Part shown: one piece after another, positions 12,033-20,988 of the stretch | How positions within the stretch are numbered: position 1 is the stretch's first letter | Layout: the number at the start of each line of letters is the position of its first letter | Source of the DNA: JBEKHT01 sp049516595 | Lineage (GTDB): Bacteria > Chloroflexota > Anaerolineae > Anaerolineales > RBG-16-64-43 | NCBI GenBank assembly: GCA_049516595.1 | Contig: JBEKSY010000001.1 | Coordinates: 1 to 64,000, forward strand | DNA: 64,000 bases | Direction: 5' to 3' | Program-made: the position numbers and the translations under genes | The notes under the pieces: generated by a model | Told to the model about the DNA's origin: nothing | Databases searched by the model: none | The model's input: the letters and a program-made list of their open reading frames with translations, nothing else

Positions 12033-13421
12033 CTAGGGGAACTGGACGGACAGCCACTCGAGAGGATTAACCTGCACCCCGTTCACCCACACCTCCCAAT
12101 GTAGGTGCGGGCCCGTGACCCGGCCGGTAGCCCCGACCTTTCCGATCACCTGCCCTTCCTGGACCAGGTCCCCCACCTTCACGTCAAACTCCGATTGGTG
12201 ACAGTAGCGCGTGTACACCCCCCATCCGTGATCGATGAGCGTTGCATTGCCACAGATCTCGAGCGGCCCGGCGAAAACCACCTTGCCTGGGGCGGCGGCG
12301 CGAATTGGCGTTCCCACTTGTCCGGCAAAGTCAACCCCTGAGTGGACGCCGGCAGAGGCTCCATTGTAGACGCGGCGAGCACCAAAGGGGGAGGTGATCC
12401 CCGAACTGAGCGGGCGCTGAAAGAGCCCGTTCCAGCCGCGCTGCTCCGTGAAGGGTGCCACCACCTGAGCCATTTCCTGGGCCTCCTGCGAGTTGACGGA
12501 GGGATCCAGCAGTTCGGGGTTCACGCTCAGCCTCTCGGTCACAAAATTGCCGGCGACCAGGAGGACATCCTGTGCAAATCCGGCCAGCGGCTTTTCCTGT
12601 GCGGAGACTCCGAGCTCAAGGGGGAAGGTCCCAGGATCTACCACAGCGGAGATTCCCTGCAGCGCGATCCATTGGCCCTGAAGCTGGATGAAATGCAAGG
12701 TGGAAGGTCCGAGCGACCCCTCTAGGCTGGCCCCTCCAGCGAGTTGGACATGGACCTCCTCCGTCGACCCCTGAACCAACGGCAGATCACGGAGCTGGAC
12801 GTCCTCGATCGGCCTAGGCCAGCTCCGCAGAGGCTGGTTTCCTCCCAAGGCCACCAATTGCTCGCCCGAGAACTGGAGAGCAGGAGAGGGGAGCCCATTG
12901 CGGATCATCAGCGACCAGGGAGACACGCCCTGGCTGGCCGCAGCGGCGAGCAGGGGGGCGCCCTGGTCCAACTGGAGGGTCCAGCCGTCGATCGTCGGGA
13001 GAGCCTGAGGTTGGTTTCCGGTGGAGTTCGAGGGAACTGTAATCACCAGGACTTCTCCCGCGTAGATTCGATCGGGGTTGGCCACATGGTTGAGCGAGAG
13101 CAGGGCCTCTCGAGGCACCTGGTAGCGCCTCGAGAGAATGTCGATATTCTCTCCTAACTCAACCGTTGCCGTACGGAGCAATCCCGTGACCCCCTCCAGA
13201 CCCGGGATCACCAAGTGCTGCCCGGGCTGGAGGACAGCATTGACCGTGAGGTCATTCGCCGCCAAGAGGTCGTCGAGACTCACGCCGAAAGTCCGGCCAA
13301 TCAGGCTCAAGCTGTCACCGGGCTGGACAACATACACCGGCCCCTGCGATTGCGCAGAGGCCGGTTGGGGCCAAAGGAGGGTGACCAGAAGGAGAAGGCT
13401 AACCCATCCCAGCGATCGCAT
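12033..13421 (-). CDS. Secreted LysM / M23 peptidase (murein endopeptidase-like)
   Basis: 462 residues. A signal peptide (residues 1-23, ending PASAQ) is followed by two LysM peptidoglycan-binding repeats (about 29-73 and 88-130). A linker comes next, then a C-terminal M23 metallopeptidase domain with zinc ligands H360, D364 (HSGVD) and H441 (HLHW). Such proteins cut peptide cross-links or act as activators of amidases at the cell wall. The start overlaps the end of the DUF192 gene by 23 bases, which suggests translational coupling. All three zinc-binding residues are present, so it should be catalytically competent. Confidence 0.92.
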   Translation of the reverse strand: MRSLGWVSLLLLVTLLWPQPASAQSQGPVYVVQPGDSLSLIGRTFGVSLDDLLAANDLTVNAVLQPGQHLVIPGLEGVTGLLRTATVELGENIDILSRRYQVPREALLSLNHVANPDRIYAGEVLVITVPSNSTGNQPQALPTIDGWTLQLDQGAPLLAAAASQGVSPWSLMIRNGLPSPALQFSGEQLVALGGNQPLRSWPRPIEDVQLRDLPLVQGSTEEVHVQLAGGASLEGSLGPSTLHFIQLQGQWIALQGISAVVDPGTFPLELGVSAQEKPLAGFAQDVLLVAGNFVTERLSVNPELLDPSVNSQEAQEMAQVVAPFTEQRGWNGLFQRPLSSGITSPFGARRVYNGASAGVHSGVDFAGQVGTPIRAAAPGKVVFAGPLEICGNATLIDHGWGVYTRYCHQSEFDVKVGDLVQEGQVIGKVGATGRVTGPHLHWEVWVNGVQVNPLEWLSVQFP

Positions 13422-13821
13422 CGAGCTCCAGACGCTCTCCCTCGTTGGCTCTAGGGAGCGCTTCTTGCTCCAGTTCGAGCACATACTGCGCGGCTCGAAG
13501 AGGAGCATAAAAGGGCCTCCAGGGCTTGGCGACCTTTCGGCTCACCACCGTGCCCTGGTGGTCAAGCCAGAAGACAGCAATTGGGAAGAACACGAAGAGC
13601 ATGTGGATCGTCGCGTCCCAGCGAGTCTCGCCGGCCAGTATCAGCAGGGCGCCTTCCCCTGGGTTCAGCCTGGACCGGAACATTAATCCCAGGAGGCGTG
13701 AAGGGAAGGTACGGCAGAGACGAACCCGGGAGCCAAGGACCCGGCCGTCGGGCCGCACTCGCACCTGACACCACCCTGGGAGGCCGCGGGAGAATTCGGG
13801 TTCGCCGCCAGCCATACGCAC
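13399..13821 (-). CDS. DUF192 family protein
   Basis: 140 residues. The core (LLGLMFRSRL, MLFVFFPIAVFWLD, AAQYVLELEQ) matches DUF192, a small beta-rich domain of unknown function often exported in other bacteria. Here no signal peptide is visible. GTG 13821 directly follows the stop of the receiver gene, and ATG 13815 is an alternative start. The gene overlaps the M23 peptidase gene, so the receiver, DUF192 and peptidase genes look like one transcript. Confidence 0.85.
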   Translation of the reverse strand: MRMAGGEPEFSRGLPGWCQVRVRPDGRVLGSRVRLCRTFPSRLLGLMFRSRLNPGEGALLILAGETRWDATIHMLFVFFPIAVFWLDHQGTVVSRKVAKPWRPFYAPLRAAQYVLELEQEALPRANEGERLELDAIAGMG

Positions 13822-14226
13822 CTAGGAGCCTTCCGCGGGCCGGGCCAGCCGGCGGGCCCTCAGGACCCGCTCGACGCTGCCCAGCAACTCCTTGGGGGTG
13901 AAGGGCTTGGTCAGGTAGTCGTCCACGTGTGCGATCTGCAGACCGAGAACGCGATCGACCTCCTGAGCTCGAGCCGTGACCACGATCACGGGCACGTCCG
14001 CCAGCGCCGGGTCCTCGCGCATGCGATGATAGACTTCCCATCCATCCATGTCCGGCATCATCAGATCGAGGAGAATGAGATCAGGCTTTTGCGCCTGAAC
14101 CAGGGTCAGACCCTCCTGGCCCCCGGCCGCCCCAACGATCTGAAAACCCTGAGCGGCGAGGATCAGGCGGATCAGATCGACAATCTCGCTGTCGTCTTCG
14201 ATGCAGACAATGCGTAAGGCAGGCAT
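13822..14226 (-). CDS. Stand-alone response-regulator receiver domain
   Basis: 134 residues, only a CheY-like receiver. The acidic pair is at residues 10-11 (IEDD), the phosphorylated aspartate is D54 (LLDLMMPDMDG) and the conserved lysine lies in LTKPF. There is no output domain. ATG 14226 is chosen for CAGGATCAGA just upstream; a start eight codons earlier is possible. It lies 93 bases after phoU on the same strand and could be co-transcribed with the phosphate genes. No histidine kinase other than PhoR is nearby. Confidence 0.88.
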   Translation of the reverse strand: MPALRIVCIEDDSEIVDLIRLILAAQGFQIVGAAGGQEGLTLVQAQKPDLILLDLMMPDMDGWEVYHRMREDPALADVPVIVVTARAQEVDRVLGLQIAHVDDYLTKPFTPKELLGSVERVLRARRLARPAEGS

Positions 14227-14319
14227 TCTGATCCTGAGGTCGAATCGCAACGCGTCGACCCGTTCGGGTGTGACGCGAGTGTACCACCAGGCCCCCCAAT
14301 TGAAAACTCACGGCGCACC

Positions 14320-14991
14320 TCAGGAACCGCGCCTGGGAGTATCCATCTCGCTCATCTCTCCCTTGGCCAGGAAGACGGTCCGCTCACAAATGTTGGTCAC
14401 CCGATCCGCCATGCGTTCGAGGTTGTGGGCGACCCACAAAAGGTAGGTGGCCCCATCGATCTTTTGCGGGTCCGCCATCATGATGGTCAGGAGTTCGCGA
14501 TAGACTTGGTTGTAAAGCCCATCCACCTCGTCGTCTTCCAAAGGCACTTGCTCGGCCGCATGATCATCCCCTGCCACAAAGGCACCGAGCGCGCGGTGCA
14601 GCATGTCCACCGCTTTCTGCGCCATACGTGGAATGTCGATGAGCGGTTTGACCAGAGGCTGATCCTCAAGGCGCAAGGTGATCTCGGCGATTCCCTTGGC
14701 ATAGTCCCCAATGCGCTCCAACTCCGTGATGATCTCCAAGATGGCGGTGATGGTGCGCAAGTCGTGGGCCACCGGCTGCTGCGTTGCGATCACGGAAAGA
14801 CAGGCGTTCTCGATCGCAAAGCGCTTGGCATTGATGGCGCGATCCCCCGCGATCACTCCTCGTGAAGCCTGCAGATCCCTGCGCTTCAACGCCCCCACTG
14901 CGGACAAAGTGGCTTCTTCCACCATGCTTCCCAGAAGCAGCACCTCGTTCTGGAGAGCCTTGATCTCCCGTTCCAGCGTCTCTCTCGGCAT
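14320..14991 (-). CDS. phoU: Phosphate transport regulator PhoU
   Basis: 223 residues with the two PhoU three-helix repeats, each with the metal-site pattern around E..RIGDYA and LERMADRV. PhoU lets the Pst transporter signal to PhoR so that the regulon is shut off when phosphate is plentiful. It is the last gene of the pst cluster, 69 bases after pstB, with GAGGT five bases before the ATG. Confidence 0.95.
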   Translation of the reverse strand: MPRETLEREIKALQNEVLLLGSMVEEATLSAVGALKRRDLQASRGVIAGDRAINAKRFAIENACLSVIATQQPVAHDLRTITAILEIITELERIGDYAKGIAEITLRLEDQPLVKPLIDIPRMAQKAVDMLHRALGAFVAGDDHAAEQVPLEDDEVDGLYNQVYRELLTIMMADPQKIDGATYLLWVAHNLERMADRVTNICERTVFLAKGEMSEMDTPRRGS

Positions 14992-15060
14992 CCCTCACCT
15001 CGCCCGCCTTAGGGCCCCGGCTGATCTGTCCCTCGCGGCCCGCTGAGAAGCCCATGGACC

Positions 15061-15924
15061 CTATCCGAATCGGCCGGTAATATAGTCCTCGGTCCGTTTG
15101 TCCTTCGGCCGGGTAAACATCTGCGCCGTGACGCCAAACTCAATCAACTCCCCCGTTCGGTCGGGGCGCATCATCATCATCGCGGTCAGATCCGAGACCC
15201 GGGCCGCCTGCTGCATGTTGTGGGTGACCACCACGATCGTGTACTGGCTGACGAGCTGCCTCATGAGCTCTTCGATCCGCAGGGTCGCAATCGGATCCAG
15301 GGCGGAGGCGGGCTCATCCATCAGGATCACCTGCGGCTCAACCGCAATGGCCCGGGCAATGCAGACTCGCTGCTGCTGGCCACCGGAAAGGGCCAGAGCA
15401 GAGTGTCTGAGTTTGTCCTTCACCTCTTCCCAGAGGGCGGCTGCACGCAGGCTCCTCTCGACCACCTCCTCGAGCTGCGACCCGCGCGCCCCGTAGAGCC
15501 TGGGACCATAGGCCACATTGTCATAGATCGACTTGGGGAATGGATTGGCGCGTTGAAACACCATCCCGATTCGTCGACGGACTTCGACCACATCGACCCC
15601 GGGGGCCAGGATGTCCTTGCCATCGAGCAACACCCGGCCCTCGGTCCGTGCCCCTGGCACCAGATCCGTCATGCGGTTGAGGGCCCGCAATAGCGTCGAC
15701 TTACCGCATCCCGAGGGGCCAATAATAGCCGTGATCCGGTGGTCTGGGATGTTAATGGCGATATCTCCCACAGCACGGAAGTTGCCGTAGAACACGCTTA
15801 GTCCCTGAACCGCAATCTTGGGTTCGCCCATGGCCAGGGCGTTTCTTTCTGGAAGCAAGGCACCGAACCGCGCCTCGGTCAAAGCTTCTTCGTTTGTACG
15901 CCTGGTGATGGCGTCACCGTTCAT
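15061..15924 (-). CDS. pstB: Phosphate ABC transporter ATP-binding protein PstB
   Basis: 287 residues. The Walker A GPSGCGKST is at 69-77, followed by the Q-loop region, signature LSGGQQQR and Walker B VILMDEP. It energises phosphate import through PstC/PstA. The ATG at 15924 overlaps the pstA stop by four bases (ATGA) with AGGAG ten bases upstream, so I keep it. The protein then has about 30 residues more at the N-terminus than most PstB. A second ATG (MGEPKIAV) would give the usual length but has no ribosome site. Confidence 0.96.
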   Translation of the reverse strand: MNGDAITRRTNEEALTEARFGALLPERNALAMGEPKIAVQGLSVFYGNFRAVGDIAINIPDHRITAIIGPSGCGKSTLLRALNRMTDLVPGARTEGRVLLDGKDILAPGVDVVEVRRRIGMVFQRANPFPKSIYDNVAYGPRLYGARGSQLEEVVERSLRAAALWEEVKDKLRHSALALSGGQQQRVCIARAIAVEPQVILMDEPASALDPIATLRIEELMRQLVSQYTIVVVTHNMQQAARVSDLTAMMMMRPDRTGELIEFGVTAQMFTRPKDKRTEDYITGRFG

Positions 15925-16811
15925 CGTAATTGATCTCCTAACCGCCTGGCACGCCACCAGACCAGGCCTCGCGCTGCGGCGTTAAGCAACAGCACGACCA
16001 CGATCAGAACCAGTGCAGCTCCCCAGGCCTTGGCCTTCCAATCGGAGTACGGCGAAATGGCGTAAGTGTAGATGATCAAGGGAAGCGTCGCGATCGGCTG
16101 GTTGAGGGCCGTGCTAAAGAAAGGGTTGCCAAAGGCAGTGAAGAGCATGGGGGCCGCCTCACCCGCCCCGCGCGCGATCGCCAGCATGACCCCCGTCAGG
16201 ACCCCATTGGCCGCAGCGGGCAGGAGCACCGAGAGCGAAGTCCGCCATTCGGCAGCCCCCAGAGCTAATGAGCCTTCCCGCAGGGAGCTGGGAACTAGCC
16301 TGAGCATCTCCTCAGTTGTGCGAATGATCGTGGGAAGCATGATGAACCCCAAGACAATGCCTCCCGAAAAAGCGGAGAAGCTTCTCATGGGAATCACAAT
16401 CAGGCTGTACGCAAAGATTCCCATTACGATAGAGGGCACCCCCGACAACACATCCGTGGCGAACCGCAGGGCCAGTCCGAGGCCGGAGTCGGGGTGCGAG
16501 GCAGCGTAGAATGCGGCCAACACGGCGACCGGTGCGGAGACCACCAGCCCGAGTCCAACCGTCTCCGCCGAGCCAACCAGGGCGTTGACGATTCCGCCCC
16601 CTGGGATGCCCACAGGAGTCGGCAGGTGCGTGAAGAACGTCCAGGTTATCACGCTTCCCCCCTTTTGGATCACATAGATCAAGATCCACAGGAGGGGCGC
16701 GACTGCGAGCAAGGTCATCACCACGCACATGCTGAGCATCAAGGCATTGACGGTTTTCCTCTGCCGGCCCCGAGTCCGACCAAACTCTTGAGGAAGCGTC
16801 CCGGGGTTCAC
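15921..16811 (-). CDS. pstA: Phosphate ABC transporter permease PstA
   Basis: 296 residues with six predicted membrane segments and the permease EAA-type loop (SLREGSLALGAAEWRTS) that contacts PstB. It overlaps pstC and pstB by four bases each (ATGA), a sign of coupled translation. PstA and PstC form the channel for phosphate. Confidence 0.95.
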   Translation of the reverse strand: MNPGTLPQEFGRTRGRQRKTVNALMLSMCVVMTLLAVAPLLWILIYVIQKGGSVITWTFFTHLPTPVGIPGGGIVNALVGSAETVGLGLVVSAPVAVLAAFYAASHPDSGLGLALRFATDVLSGVPSIVMGIFAYSLIVIPMRSFSAFSGGIVLGFIMLPTIIRTTEEMLRLVPSSLREGSLALGAAEWRTSLSVLLPAAANGVLTGVMLAIARGAGEAAPMLFTAFGNPFFSTALNQPIATLPLIIYTYAISPYSDWKAKAWGAALVLIVVVLLLNAAARGLVWWRARRLGDQLR

Positions 16812-17800
16812 GCCCGTGCTTCTCCTGTAGCCCGCTGCGAGACACGCCAGACGAGCAGCCTCGCCAGGAAATTGAGGATCAGGGTAATGAAGAAGAGCAC
16901 CAGTCCAATCTCGATCAGGGCGCTCAGATACAGACTGTTGGTCGCCTCGGTGAACTCGTTGGCGATCAGCGACGCCATGGTGTAGCCCGGATGGAGAAGG
17001 GAGGAGGAGAGATCAAGGGTGTTGCCGATGACCATGGTCACCGCCATCGTCTCCCCCAGCGCTCTCCCCAAGGCGAGTACGGCCGCGCCGAGGAATCCGG
17101 AGAGCCCGTAGGGCACGAGCACCTGGCTGATCATCTCCCAATGGGTTGCCCCCAAGGCCAGGGCCGCCTCTCGTTGCGACTGCGGGATCGCGCTGAATAC
17201 GTCTCGGCTCACTGCGGCAATGGTGGGAAGGATCATGATGGTCAAGACCAGTGACGCGGCCAGACGGCTGGGCCCAAAAACCGGCCCGGCGAAGACCGGC
17301 AGAAACCCCAGGCTGTCGTTCAGGCCGAGCGCCAGCGGACGAACGAAGATTGGGATAAAGGCAAACAATCCCCACAAGCCATAGACCACACTGGGAACAG
17401 CGGCCAACATCTCTACCAGGAAGCCCACTGGCTGGCGCAGCCAGCGGGGTGCCATCTCCGCCAGGAAGATCGCCGTTCCCAGTCCCATGGGGAGGGCAAT
17501 CACCAGGGCTACCAAGGAGGTGACCAGGGTCCCCTGGATAAAGGGAAGCGCCCCGAACACCTGCCGGAGAGCTGGGTCCCATTGTGCCGTCACCAGGAAC
17601 TGAAGCCCAAAGGCGAGCCGGGACTCGGCCGAGTGGAGCCACAGCTCGTAGCCAATCAAGCCTACCAGCGTGACGACTGCGATCGAGGAGAGCCTCAGGA
17701 GGACGTCGGAAACCAAGTCCCCGTGACGCCAGATTCGGAAGAGCGTTCTGCCCCCCGTGGGAGGGCGATGGGCGGCCTCGCGAGCGGATTCCCCGTTCAC
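16808..17800 (-). CDS. pstC: Phosphate ABC transporter permease PstC
   Basis: 330 residues, six membrane segments with a longer hydrophilic N-terminus. The EAA loop is SQREAALALGATHWEM. It is the partner of PstA. It follows pstS after 158 bases that contain two mutually exclusive hairpins. Confidence 0.95.
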   Translation of the reverse strand: MNGESAREAAHRPPTGGRTLFRIWRHGDLVSDVLLRLSSIAVVTLVGLIGYELWLHSAESRLAFGLQFLVTAQWDPALRQVFGALPFIQGTLVTSLVALVIALPMGLGTAIFLAEMAPRWLRQPVGFLVEMLAAVPSVVYGLWGLFAFIPIFVRPLALGLNDSLGFLPVFAGPVFGPSRLAASLVLTIMILPTIAAVSRDVFSAIPQSQREAALALGATHWEMISQVLVPYGLSGFLGAAVLALGRALGETMAVTMVIGNTLDLSSSLLHPGYTMASLIANEFTEATNSLYLSALIEIGLVLFFITLILNFLARLLVWRVSQRATGEARA

Positions 17801-17856
17801 CCCGTTCCCTGGCTTTCCTTGATCCGAGGCAACTCCATTTCCTCGTGGCCATCCTG

Positions 17857-17893
17857 AAGGAGGGACATCTCCCTCCGGGGGATATCCCTCCTT
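17857..17893 (-). promoter_or_regulatory. Alternative hairpins between pstS and pstC
   Basis: In the minus-strand transcript the sequence AAGGAGGGA (17893-17885) is followed by a second GGAGGGA (17876-17870), then GATG and TCCCTCCTT (17865-17857). Either GGAGGGA copy can pair with the TCCCTCC strand, the distal one over nine bases and the proximal one over seven. There is no U-tract. The structure could protect or attenuate the mRNA so that pstS is made in excess over the permease genes. Confidence 0.55.
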
Positions 17894-17958
17894 CCTTGTC
17901 TTCAGAAAGCCGTACCACTACCGATTGCCGTCAGATTCAGCTCCTCGTGCGCCAGCGC

Positions 17959-19107
17959 TTACGGGGTCACGGGCGCACCGTTGCAGGTCATCGTTCCGAG
18001 AGTCGTGAAGTCCTGGCTTCGGATCGCGTCCGGGAGGGGGACATAGTCGAGTGACTGGGCATCCTGCGTTCCATTGGTGAGCGCCCAATGCAGGAATTGC
18101 ACCAGCTTGGTGGCCTTGGCGCAATCGGTCTCATTCATATACACCAGGAAGTAAGTGTACCCCGCGATGGGCCAGGAGTCCTTGCCCGGCGCGTTGACGA
18201 TGAGGCGGGCAAGCGTGTCGGGCATTTGAGTGCCAAAGTCGTTCATGGCATTCTGCGTGGTTTGAACGCTCGCCGTTACGGTGGTTCCGGCCGCATTCAC
18301 CATATTCGCAAAGCCCAACTTGTTTTGCGTGGCATAGGCGAACTCGATGTACCCCAGGGAGCCGTCATTCTGGGAGATGATCCCGGACACGCCGTCATTG
18401 CCCTTGCCCCCCAAACCCACCGGCCACTGCACCGAGGTGGAGGCTCCGACCTTGTTCTTCCAATCGGGGCTCACCGCAGAAAGGTAGGAGGTGAAGATAA
18501 AGGTTGTTCCCGATCCGTCGGAGCGATGCGCCACGACAATGTCCTTGTTTGGCAGTGCCAGCCCGGGGTTGAGGGCCGCAATGGCGGGGTCATTCCACTT
18601 GCTAATCGTGCCGAGGTAGATGGCACTGAGGGTCGTCCCATCCAGGACCAGTGTCTGCTTCCCGTTCAATTCTTTCACGTTATAGGCAGGCACCACGGCG
18701 CCAGCAACGGTTGGGAACATGTGCAAGCTAGGCGCCGCGCTGAGTTGAGCGGGAGTCAGAATAGCATCGGAAGCACCGAAGTCTACCGTCTTGGCGGTGA
18801 TTTGCTGGATCCCGCCGCCTGAGCCGATCGCCTGGTAGTTGATCTGGACGCGATTGTCGACAAAGGCGTAATCATAGAACCAGCGGCTGTAGAGCGGGTA
18901 CGGGAAAGTAGCTCCTGCGCCGGTGAGCTGGACCATCCCCTCGGTTGGCGCCGGAGTGGGGCTAGGCACCGAGGAAGAGGTTGGGATGGAAACGGACGCT
19001 GGCCTATCGGTGGGGAGCAGCACTGCCCCCGTAGCCGGAGCCCCACACGCCGTGAGCAAAACGGCGGTCAGCAGCGCGGAAGACAAAACGAGCGATCTCC
19101 TGGTCAT
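17959..19107 (-). CDS. pstS: Phosphate-binding lipoprotein PstS
   Basis: 382 residues. A lipoprotein signal peptide ends in LTAC (lipidated Cys21), followed by a Ser/Thr/Pro linker to about residue 58. The phosphate-binding fold follows with GAGATFPYPLYSRW, GSGGGIQQI and HRSDGSGTTF. It captures phosphate outside the membrane for PstC/A/B. A strong AAGGAGG lies seven bases before the ATG but is inside a nine-base inverted repeat. Pho-box-like repeats lie just upstream. Confidence 0.96.
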   Translation of the reverse strand: MTRRSLVLSSALLTAVLLTACGAPATGAVLLPTDRPASVSIPTSSSVPSPTPAPTEGMVQLTGAGATFPYPLYSRWFYDYAFVDNRVQINYQAIGSGGGIQQITAKTVDFGASDAILTPAQLSAAPSLHMFPTVAGAVVPAYNVKELNGKQTLVLDGTTLSAIYLGTISKWNDPAIAALNPGLALPNKDIVVAHRSDGSGTTFIFTSYLSAVSPDWKNKVGASTSVQWPVGLGGKGNDGVSGIISQNDGSLGYIEFAYATQNKLGFANMVNAAGTTVTASVQTTQNAMNDFGTQMPDTLARLIVNAPGKDSWPIAGYTYFLVYMNETDCAKATKLVQFLHWALTNGTQDAQSLDYVPLPDAIRSQDFTTLGTMTCNGAPVTP

Positions 19108-19115
19108 CTAGAATC

Positions 19116-19156
19116 CTCCTTGAAGGTTTTTTTCACTCTCAGCCTATTTCAAGGAG
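19116..19156 (-). promoter_or_regulatory. Inverted repeat sequestering the pstS ribosome site
   Basis: CTCCTTGAA (19156-19148) and TTCAAGGAG (19124-19116) form a perfect nine-base stem with a 23-base loop containing seven A. The 3' arm contains the pstS Shine-Dalgarno sequence. The left arm begins immediately after a possible -10 (AATAAT). Transcripts initiated there would lack most of it, whereas read-through transcripts from phoR would carry the whole hairpin. Confidence 0.6.
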
Positions 19157-19217
19157 ATTATTCCCAATCCAACGTCTGGTTAAGGCTCCGTCATCGAGGC
19201 GCAAGCATTGGGTTAAG
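19157..19217 (-). promoter_or_regulatory. Candidate Pho boxes and -10 of pstS
   Basis: Reading the minus strand, CTTAACC occurs at 19217-19211 and again at 19184-19178, exactly 33 bases (three turns of 11) apart. GTTGGAT lies 11 bases after the second copy, then four bases and AATAAT (19162-19157). PhoB-type regulators bind 7-base direct repeats at 11-base spacing that replace the -35. The first copy overlaps the phoR stop codon. Confidence 0.5.
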
Positions 19218-20982
19218 GAGCTCTGCGCAAAGTGAAATAGAAGCGGCTTCCCCTTCCCTCGGTGCTGGTCGCCCAGATGCGGCCGCCATGAGCCTCGACC
19301 AGATGCTTGGCGATCGAGAGCCCTAGCCCGGTGCCGCCCCCCGAGCGCACCCGGTCCGCCTTATAGAAGCGCTCAAAGATCCGAGCCAAGTCCTCTTCCG
19401 CAATGCCCACTCCCGTGTCGGACACTTCAAAGCGCACAAACTCCCCTTCCACTTGGGTCTGAATTCCGATCCTCCCGCCCGGAGGGGTGAACTTGATCGC
19501 ATTGTGCAGGAGATTCACCAGGACTTGTTCCACTCGGGGCGGATCGGCCAGCACGTTCGGAAGATCTGGATTTCGCTCCACCTGGACCATCAAACGCGCC
19601 CGCTCGGCTTGGATCTGAAGGCGACCCACGGCGGCGCTGACCAGCTGCAGAGGACTAATTGTCTGCAGCCGCAAGGGGACCTGGCCAGACTCGATCCGGG
19701 ACAACTCCAGCAGTTCTTCGACGATCTGGATAAGAACGTCGATCTCCCTTTCGATGTGAGTGAGGAAGCGCCCTGAGGCAGCCGGATCCTCGAAAGCCCC
19801 GCTGCTGAGAGTCTCCACCAGCGCTTTCAACGAGGCCAGCGGGGTGCGCAGCTCATGGGAGATGTTGCTGACGAAGTCTCGCCGGATGGTCTCCAATTGG
19901 CGCAAGCGAGTGACATCTTGAAAGAGGAGCAGCACGCTGCCCGGGAGCCGCGGGCCAAGCGGGGTGGCCACGGCCTGCAAGAAGCGCTGCTCTCCTGGAA
20001 TCTCGAGTGCGCAGGCCTGGGGCTCCCCCAAATCTCGCGCCTTCTGCCACAACTCATACACTTCGTGGCGGCGCAAGGCTTGCATGAGGCTCAATGCCTC
20101 AATATTCTGCCCTCTCAAGGCGAACATTGCGTCGATAGCGGGATTGGCAAGCCGAACTTGGCCAGCCGGATCGAGAATGACCGCGCCATCACTCATTCGC
20201 TCGAGGACCGTCCGCAGCAGGGCCGGCTCTGGCTCCAACTCCTCCAGCTTCACTTTCAACTCCCGGGCCAACAGGGCCAGAGACCGGGAAAGATCTCCAA
20301 GATCTCCCTTTTCCGCAGGCACCTCCCGAGCGCTCCAATCCCCTGCCCGCATGCGCTCGACGGTGTCCAACAGACGTTGAGAGGCCCCGACCTGTCCTTG
20401 TCCCACCCGCAGCAGGACGGCGCCCCCGAGCAGCAGGATTGCGGCCGTGCTCCACCAGAGGATCGACCTCTCCGTTTGCGCATTGCTCTGCATGCCAGCC
20501 AGCGGCAGCCCGACACGCAACACCCAGCGGCTCCCGTCCAGGGCCTGGAAGGGCACAGCCAAGTAGAGCCAGAGACTTGCACCCACAGGATCTGGCCGGG
20601 TGGCAAATGCCGGCAAACCCTGGCTGGCATCCTGAACCTCGGCACCGGGAACGGCGGCATGATCGAGAGACCCATCAGGCTCGGACCCTGCCAGAAAAGT
20701 TCCTTGTCGGGTGAATACGGCCAGACGGGTGCCGAGATGCCGGGAGTGGGAGCTGAGGGTTTGCTCTAAGCCGACGACGTCCCCAGAAGGCCCTGGCCAG
20801 GTCTCTCCAACTTGCGCGGCCAAGTCTTCCGCCTGGTGCTGAGCAACCAGGGCGTAAGTGCGGGTCTCATTTCTCTGAAGCTCGATGGGCAAGACGATCC
20901 CGAGGAGGAAGAGGAGGCCTGAGATGACCAGCAGGAGGAGCGACAGTTCTTGGACCAGCCGGGACGAAAAGACGTGCCGCAA
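19213..20982 (-). CDS. phoR: Sensor histidine kinase PhoR
   Basis: 589 residues. There are two membrane segments (about 13-33 and 173-193) around an extracytoplasmic domain. A HAMP linker follows (about 195-245), then a PAS domain (about 255-355), the phosphoacceptor helix with H376 in SHELRTP, and the ATPase domain (NLLHNAIKF, GTGLGLSIAKHL). The order is that of PhoR, which reports phosphate limitation to PhoB. The large extracytoplasmic region is longer than in enteric PhoR and resembles Gram-positive and Chloroflexota forms. It starts six bases after phoB. Confidence 0.93.
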   Translation of the reverse strand: MRHVFSSRLVQELSLLLLVISGLLFLLGIVLPIELQRNETRTYALVAQHQAEDLAAQVGETWPGPSGDVVGLEQTLSSHSRHLGTRLAVFTRQGTFLAGSEPDGSLDHAAVPGAEVQDASQGLPAFATRPDPVGASLWLYLAVPFQALDGSRWVLRVGLPLAGMQSNAQTERSILWWSTAAILLLGGAVLLRVGQGQVGASQRLLDTVERMRAGDWSAREVPAEKGDLGDLSRSLALLARELKVKLEELEPEPALLRTVLERMSDGAVILDPAGQVRLANPAIDAMFALRGQNIEALSLMQALRRHEVYELWQKARDLGEPQACALEIPGEQRFLQAVATPLGPRLPGSVLLLFQDVTRLRQLETIRRDFVSNISHELRTPLASLKALVETLSSGAFEDPAASGRFLTHIEREIDVLIQIVEELLELSRIESGQVPLRLQTISPLQLVSAAVGRLQIQAERARLMVQVERNPDLPNVLADPPRVEQVLVNLLHNAIKFTPPGGRIGIQTQVEGEFVRFEVSDTGVGIAEEDLARIFERFYKADRVRSGGGTGLGLSIAKHLVEAHGGRIWATSTEGRGSRFYFTLRRAP

Positions 20983-20988
20983 GGCTCT

